DNA of 9,423 nucleotides, taken from NCBI GenBank assembly GCA_946481105.1, contig CAMLMM010000075.1, positions 1 through 9,423 on the forward strand. The letters run 5' to 3'. Source of the stretch: an uncultured Alphaproteobacteria bacterium (lineage in GTDB: Bacteria > Pseudomonadota > Alphaproteobacteria > Micavibrionales > Micavibrionaceae). The position numbers and the translations under genes are program-made. Shown in pieces: positions 5,526 to 9,423 of this stretch. The notes below the pieces were generated by a model. The model saw nothing but the letters and a program-made list of their open reading frames with translations. It did not search any database and had not been told where the DNA came from. Every line of letters begins with the position of its first letter. Position 1 is the stretch's first letter.

Positions 5526-7052
5526 ATGTTTACCCGCCGGATTATTTTTCAGATTCTTTTTCTGATTCTGGTTTTTTCCAAATCAGCTCTGGCGGGCCCT
5601 GTTTCCTTTACGGTGGCCACATCGGAAAACGTGACCGTGAATACAGGGGGAGGGACACCACGCATTGCGCTGGATGTCGGCGGGGCCACGCGTTATGCCG
5701 TGTACACCGCCGGGTCGGGAACGTCGTCCCTGACATTTACCTATGCCGTTGCCGCCGGCGATCTGGACGCGGATGGCATTGCCATTGCGTCGGCCAGCAT
5801 TGACCCGAATGGCGGGACGATCACTGACCTTGCCGGCAACTCCGCCACACTCACCTTTACACTTCCCGACACGTCCGGAATTAAGGCGCAGGCCTATCAG
5901 GTTGCCTTTACCACATCGCCGATTGACGGCAGCAACGAAACCGCAGCGGCTTTTAACCTGACCGGCGCGCCCACCAGCGGCGCGACCTATAATTACTCCA
6001 TCTCCAGCAGCGGCGGCGGAACGCCCGTCACCGGGTCGGGGGCCGTCAGCGCCGATCCACAGGCGGTCGCGGGGATAAATGTCGCCGCGTTGCTGGCGGG
6101 GACACTCACGGCCAGCGTAACGGTTACGAATGCCAGCGGCACGGGCAGCGCCAAGACCGCCACCGTCACCAAAACCAGCAACCCCTGTTCCGGGTGGCAG
6201 GCCATTGCCGCGCCTGAGGCGAATGGCTGGCAAGCCATCACCTACGCCAATGGGTTGTTTGTCGCGGTGGCGAATACCGGCACCAACCGGGTCATGACGT
6301 CACCGGACGGGATCACCTGGACAGCGCGCAGCGCCGGCTCAGGCAATTATTCCGGCGTGGCTTATGGCGGGGGGCAGTTTGTGGCTATTGGAAACGATAA
6401 TAACTTTGCCACCTCGCCGGACGGAGTCACCTGGACCGCGCAAACCCACCCCTATTTTCAGGGCTGGCTGGGGGTCGCCTATGGAAACGGCGTCTATACG
6501 GCGGTCAGTTATAGCGGCACCAACCGCATCATGACGTCATCGAATGGCACCAGCTGGACATCTTATCCCGCCCCCCAGAATAATTACTGGGAAGAAGTGA
6601 CCTTCGGCAACGGATTGTTCGTGGCAGTAGCCGAGAGCGGCAGCAACCGCGTTATGACGTCACCGGACGGTGTCACCTGGACCGCGCGGGCCGCGCCCGG
6701 CATCAATGTATGGACCAGCGTGACCTTTGGCAATAACCTGTTCGTCGCAACCGCCTATAACAGCAGCGTGGTGATGACGTCGCCGGATGGAATCACCTGG
6801 ACAACGCGTAGCATCCCTGCATCCAATGAATGGCGGGCGGTCACCTATGGCAATGGCCTTTATGTCGCGGTCGCCAGCAGCGGGACCAACCGCGTCATAA
6901 CGTCACCCGACGGGATCACCTGGACGGCCCGCACGGCGGCTGAGGCCAATTTCTGGCGCGGCGTGGCACATGGCAACGGCCGTTTTGTGGCCATATCCTC
7001 GACCGGGGCCAACCGTATCATGAGCATTCCCGATTATTGCGCCGGAGTCTGA
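5526..7052 (+). CDS. Exported protein: two Ig-like domains and seven-bladed propeller
   Basis: With ATG 5526 the protein has 508 aa and a clear signal peptide: MFTRR, a hydrophobic core, then SALA cleaved before GPV (after residue 23). ATG 5499 would add nine residues and blunts this fit, so I prefer 5526, which has a GAG-rich site upstream. Residues 24-119 and 120-216 look like two bacterial Ig-like/cadherin-like beta domains (Gly, Thr and Val rich, DLDADG, then TYNYSISSSGGG). Residues 221-508 are seven repeats of ~40 residues with consensus W-x-x-V-T-Y-G-N-G-L-F-V-A-V-A...TNRVMTSPDGITWTAR, an Asp-box-like beta-propeller. The mature protein has only two Cys, C221 and C505, flanking the propeller. 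It is probably periplasmic or secreted, with a binding role; no catalytic residues are recognisable. It could be host DNA or a phage cargo gene. Its end overlaps the MFS gene on the other strand. Confidence 0.85.
   Translation: MFTRRIIFQILFLILVFSKSALAGPVSFTVATSENVTVNTGGGTPRIALDVGGATRYAVYTAGSGTSSLTFTYAVAAGDLDADGIAIASASIDPNGGTITDLAGNSATLTFTLPDTSGIKAQAYQVAFTTSPIDGSNETAAAFNLTGAPTSGATYNYSISSSGGGTPVTGSGAVSADPQAVAGINVAALLAGTLTASVTVTNASGTGSAKTATVTKTSNPCSGWQAIAAPEANGWQAITYANGLFVAVANTGTNRVMTSPDGITWTARSAGSGNYSGVAYGGGQFVAIGNDNNFATSPDGVTWTAQTHPYFQGWLGVAYGNGVYTAVSYSGTNRIMTSSNGTSWTSYPAPQNNYWEEVTFGNGLFVAVAESGSNRVMTSPDGVTWTARAAPGINVWTSVTFGNNLFVATAYNSSVVMTSPDGITWTTRSIPASNEWRAVTYGNGLYVAVASSGTNRVITSPDGITWTARTAAEANFWRGVAHGNGRFVAISSTGANRIMSIPDYCAGV
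6222..7049 (+). repeat. Seven ~120-bp repeats encoding propeller blades
   Basis: Blades begin at or near the aromatic residues 235, 275, 314, 355, 396, 436 and 477 of the 508-aa protein, a spacing of 39-41 residues. The Asp-box-like S-P-D-G-(I/V)-T-W occurs at 259, 297, 379, 419 and 460; blade 3 has SSNGTSW at 338, and blade 7 lacks it, ending in SIPDYCAGV. DNA copies remain recognisable, for example ATGACGTCACCGGACGG around 6294 and 6654. Confidence 0.9.
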
Positions 7053-8226
7053 TTTTTTGCTCCAGCATGGTATAGACGATTATAGCGCACAGGCCCAGCG
7101 TGGCCGCATGTCCTATCAGTGCCATGCCAATGCCGTAATGGTCGGTGGTGAGGCCGATCAACTGCGAGAACGGGATAAATCCGATCGATGTCGTCAGGTT
7201 GGCCGCCGACAAAATCGTCGCGCGGCGTCCCGAATCCGCCATCTGGTTCAGGCTTTCCTGCACACGCGGCGCGGCAAAGCCATAGACGAATGCCTCCATC
7301 CCCAGCAGTGCCAATCCAAGATACGATTGTAACCACCCGGCCAATGACAGTGTGACAACCAGCAGCGCCAGCATGGCATACAATACCTGCCGCCCCTGTA
7401 ACCGCGGGAAAATGCGATGGCTGAAATGACCGCTCAGCGCGCCAATCAGCATGACGATGGCGATGATCCAGCCATTATATGATTCAGGCAGGCCCAGCAG
7501 CGATGTATAAGCCTGTATCGACCACATGGCGATTTTCGTTGTCGAAAAAACCAGCGTCATCAGGATGATAATGGCGGCGATATCGCGGTGCCCCGCCAGA
7601 ACATAGACCAGCGTGTCTTTCATATCCTTCAGCGGGTGGTGTGGGGCGATATGCTTGTGCCGCTCCGGTTCCGTCATCAGGAAGCAGCAAAACGCCCCAA
7701 TCACCAGACATCCCATTTCGACCTGAAAGGGCAATGTCGGCGCGATGGTATACAGATACGCCCCGACAACGGACGCAAACGCGCAGCCGTATAATTGCAG
7801 ACCGAAACGAAAACCTTCGTGACGGCGGTAGTCGGATTCCTTCCCCGCCGAGAGCAGCGTATCATACAGAAACGCCGAATTGGCGCCGGATATCAGGCAG
7901 ATGGCCAGGGAAATCGCCCCTTGCGCCACGACCGTGTCCCAGAAGGAATTTGCCGTCATCAGGAGGTACAGGCAGACAATATACCACGCAGCCCCAGCCA
8001 TCATGGTGTGCTTGCGGCCCCAGCGGTCGGCGATCCAGCCGGTCGGTACCTCAAAGAGAATAAGACCTGCCGCGAATACCGATTCCCCGATAAGAAAATC
8101 ATGAAAGGTCAGCCCGATCTGCGACTGGTAAAACGGCAAGATAACCGGCAGTATAAAGACGCTGTTGACGCACAGCGTGAACAGATAGAGCAGTCTTATA
8201 TTCCGGGTGCAGGTGGATTCATTCAT
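7018..8226 (-). CDS. Major facilitator superfamily (MFS) exporter
   Basis: A 402-aa inner-membrane transporter with a pattern of about 12 TM helices. The MFS motif A, GWIADRWGRK (residues 63-72), lies in the loop between TM2 and TM3, and a related stretch appears in the second half with HFSHRIFPRLQGRQ. A His-rich central loop ERHKHIAPHH (188-197) separates the halves. The length and motif fit a proton-coupled drug or metabolite exporter, but substrate cannot be told. The frame is open up to 8310, yet ATG 8226 gives the normal N-terminus and overlaps the upstream GNAT stop by 8 bp, so the two genes are translationally coupled. The C-terminus ends in a basic RLRRNNRECS tail. The last 35 bp overlap the end of the plus-strand propeller gene. 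The siderophore-, drug- or sugar-transporting subgroups of MFS are all possible. Confidence 0.93.
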   Translation of the reverse strand: MNESTCTRNIRLLYLFTLCVNSVFILPVILPFYQSQIGLTFHDFLIGESVFAAGLILFEVPTGWIADRWGRKHTMMAGAAWYIVCLYLLMTANSFWDTVVAQGAISLAICLISGANSAFLYDTLLSAGKESDYRRHEGFRFGLQLYGCAFASVVGAYLYTIAPTLPFQVEMGCLVIGAFCCFLMTEPERHKHIAPHHPLKDMKDTLVYVLAGHRDIAAIIILMTLVFSTTKIAMWSIQAYTSLLGLPESYNGWIIAIVMLIGALSGHFSHRIFPRLQGRQVLYAMLALLVVTLSLAGWLQSYLGLALLGMEAFVYGFAAPRVQESLNQMADSGRRATILSAANLTTSIGFIPFSQLIGLTTDHYGIGMALIGHAATLGLCAIIVYTMLEQKIRLRRNNRECS

Positions 8227-8791
8227 ATGCCACCGTGCGGGTATAGTTATAGACATCCATCGCCCGACCATCGAGATGGCAGATATGGCCTTTGGGTTCC
8301 AAGCTTTCAAACGAAAATCCCAGACGTTTCATCAGATTGCGGCTGCGTTGATTGCCTTCGTAGTAAGCCATATTGGCTTTCTGTGTGCCTGCCTGTTCAA
8401 ATGTCAGGCGCAGAACAGCGGTCATGGCCTCAAAACCATAACCCTGACCTTCAAAGCGTTTCGCCATCCAGTAACCGGTACTGACAGTTTTGAAATTATC
8501 GTCCTCGGCGTCCAGTCCCGTCATCAGGACGAAATCACCCGTGGCTTTCGATATCGCCATGATAGGCAGATTGCGGTTATTCGCCATGTCCAGCGCATGG
8601 GCCAGAAAGGCCACGGTTCCCGCCATCGACATGGCTTCGGGCGTGGACCAGCTCATCCAGCGGCGCAAATCGTCCGACCGCGCTTCCTTGGCGGCTTGAA
8701 TCATGTCCGCATCGTCAAATTCAGGCACTTGTAGTATCAGGCGTTCTGTCTCCAGAGAAAAACATTGCATCAATTCCTGTTTCATTGTCAT
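8219..8791 (-). CDS. GNAT acetyltransferase, RimJ/RimL-like
   Basis: A 190-aa acetyltransferase of the RimJ/RimL-like GNAT group. It opens with a typical LETERLILQVPEFDDADM (residues 13-30), followed by WMSWSTPEA. The strand GYWMAKRFEGQGYGFEAM (106-123) holds the acetyl-CoA loop G-Q-G-Y-G, and EGNQRSRNLMKRLGFSFE (145-162) is motif B. RimJ/RimL relatives acetylate protein N-termini, but many relatives act on antibiotics or other small amines, so the substrate is open. ATG 8791 is preceded by AGGGAA; ATG 8785 two codons later is possible. It starts 15 bp after the preceding GNAT's stop and overlaps the exporter gene by 8 bp, so it lies in the middle of a leftward operon. Confidence 0.92.
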   Translation of the reverse strand: MTMKQELMQCFSLETERLILQVPEFDDADMIQAAKEARSDDLRRWMSWSTPEAMSMAGTVAFLAHALDMANNRNLPIMAISKATGDFVLMTGLDAEDDNFKTVSTGYWMAKRFEGQGYGFEAMTAVLRLTFEQAGTQKANMAYYEGNQRSRNLMKRLGFSFESLEPKGHICHLDGRAMDVYNYTRTVAYE

Positions 8792-8806
8792 TTTTTATTT
8801 CCCTGC

Positions 8807-9316
8807 TTATATTTTTAATTCGTAGTTATATTCCTTGGCGAGCGCACCATCTGGAAACACGGTTTCTGTAGAATCCGTCGCCACAAAGCCGAATTTCTGG
8901 TTGGCGGCCTTGGAAGCTTCATTACCGTCACGGTGGGACACAATCACGCGCGTAATGCCTTCCTGAGATCGTGCCCAGTCAATGCGCGCCTGGTAAAAAA
9001 GTTCGGACAGACCGCGCCCACGATAATCGGGATGAATAAAACTCATACCAAGAATAACTGTGTCATGTGGGCTTTCCCGATAGCGAAACGCACCTGTCAG
9101 ACCAATAACTGTTTCAGCGTCGTATAAACCAAATACAGCGCTATTCTCGCTCGACAGGCAGTCTATCCAATACGAATCTGGTTGTGATGCTTCTTCGTCG
9201 TAGCCTTTCAAAAAAACAGAAGGATTCGTCTGCAATGCCTGCAGACGTATTCTCCTGAAATCAGGCCAATCATCTTCACGCCATTGTCGTAGTTCTATTT
9301 CATTTTTTGTTGTCAT
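8807..9316 (-). CDS. GNAT-family N-acetyltransferase
   Basis: A 169-aa GNAT acetyltransferase. The N-terminal helix is IELRQWREDDWPDFRRIRLQ (residues 7-26). The beta-4 strand GMSFIHPDYRGRGLSELFYQ (90-109) contains the acetyl-CoA loop R99-G-R-G102-L-S104, with Ser at the last position instead of the usual Gly or Ala. Motif B is HRDGNEASKAANQKFGF (128-144). It resembles the broad Acetyltransf_1 group rather than RimL. The ATG at 9316 has AGGGAA upstream in a CAGGGAAnnAAAAA leader that is nearly the same as the one before the following GNAT gene. It lies 25 bp after a partial GNAT-like gene. Its C-terminal end (DGALAKEYNYELKI) resembles that of the partial gene, so the two are likely tandem duplicates. 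Substrate unknown. Confidence 0.92.
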   Translation of the reverse strand: MTTKNEIELRQWREDDWPDFRRIRLQALQTNPSVFLKGYDEEASQPDSYWIDCLSSENSAVFGLYDAETVIGLTGAFRYRESPHDTVILGMSFIHPDYRGRGLSELFYQARIDWARSQEGITRVIVSHRDGNEASKAANQKFGFVATDSTETVFPDGALAKEYNYELKI

Positions 9317-9341
9317 TTTTTGCTTCCCTGTTCTTTATTTT

Positions 9342-9423
9342 TTAAGCAGCCAGTTTTAATTCATATTTCCAGCTTATGCCCTTGTCATAGGCGAATGTTT
9401 TTTCTTCTTTATCCAGCAGTTTA
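9342..9423 (-). CDS. 3' end of a GNAT-like gene, cut by the window
   Basis: Only the last 26 codons and the stop (TAA at 9344-9342) are inside the window. They encode the C-terminal tail KLLDKEEKTFAYDK followed by GISWKYELKLAA. This resembles the end of the next gene, ETVFPDGALAKEYNYELKI, in particular the (W/Y)-x-YELK ending and the aromatic-x-x-Gly turn before it. Together with conserved intergenic bases, this indicates a tandem GNAT paralogue. The domain core lies beyond the window, so the family is inferred from 26 residues alone. Confidence 0.6.
   Translation of the reverse strand, partial: KLLDKEEKTFAYDKGISWKYELKLAA

Noticed and set aside
5583..6233. 216-aa minus-strand frame opposite the Ig-like domains
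   Set aside because: Low-complexity Gly/Arg composition is typical of antisense shadows of Gly/Thr/Ala-rich genes; no family features.
8227..8310. Longer N-terminus for the MFS exporter
   Set aside because: The extra 28 residues lie inside the RimL-like gene and are not typical of MFS N-termini; ATG 8226 gives the usual start and an 8-bp coupling overlap.
7795..8484. 229-aa plus-strand frame opposite the exporter and RimL-like gene
   Set aside because: Antisense to two well-supported genes; composition rich in Arg, Gln and Pro with no domain.

Overview
The window looks like one end of a metagenome- or draft-assembly contig from an alphaproteobacterium-like genome of middling GC content. The lineage is inferred from the type of holin and endolysin, from a dispersed palindromic repeat and from general gene style; no rRNA or other marker gene is present. 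Bases 1-20 are the 3' end of an Illumina adapter, so true sequence starts near base 21. The other end cuts through a gene.

Positions 21-5444, plus strand, are a prophage or phage module. It starts with the C-terminal part of a tail fibre or tailspike carrying two copies of a ~90-residue beta module. A 103-aa acidic protein and two GNAT acetyltransferase genes, ancient duplicates of each other, follow in tight succession. Next is a 211-bp gap with a large imperfect palindrome and a rho-independent terminator. Then come an intact terminase large subunit, a one-TM coiled-coil protein, a SleB-type endolysin and a GTA-type holin. The tail fibre-small protein-terminase order recalls the right end of T7-like podoviruses, with the lysis genes after the terminase. 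The packaging motor fills capsids, the endolysin cuts the wall and the membrane proteins release or time it. The two GNATs are cargo genes of unknown target.

Positions 5526-7052, plus strand, encode an exported protein: signal peptide, two Ig-like beta domains and a seven-bladed beta-propeller of 'SPDGITW' repeats. The only two cysteines of the mature protein sit exactly where the propeller ring should close.

Positions 7018-9423, minus strand, are an operon read leftwards: a partial GNAT-like gene, a GNAT, a RimJ/RimL-like GNAT and a 12-TM MFS exporter. The last two genes overlap by 8 bp, and the first two share a similar C-terminal end and similar 3'/leader sequence, which points to tandem duplication. 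The exporter gene overlaps the propeller gene tail to tail by 35 bp. Acetyltransferases plus an exporter suggest modification and export of a small molecule, but no substrate can be read from the sequence. No tRNA, rRNA, CRISPR array, integrase or clear att site was seen.
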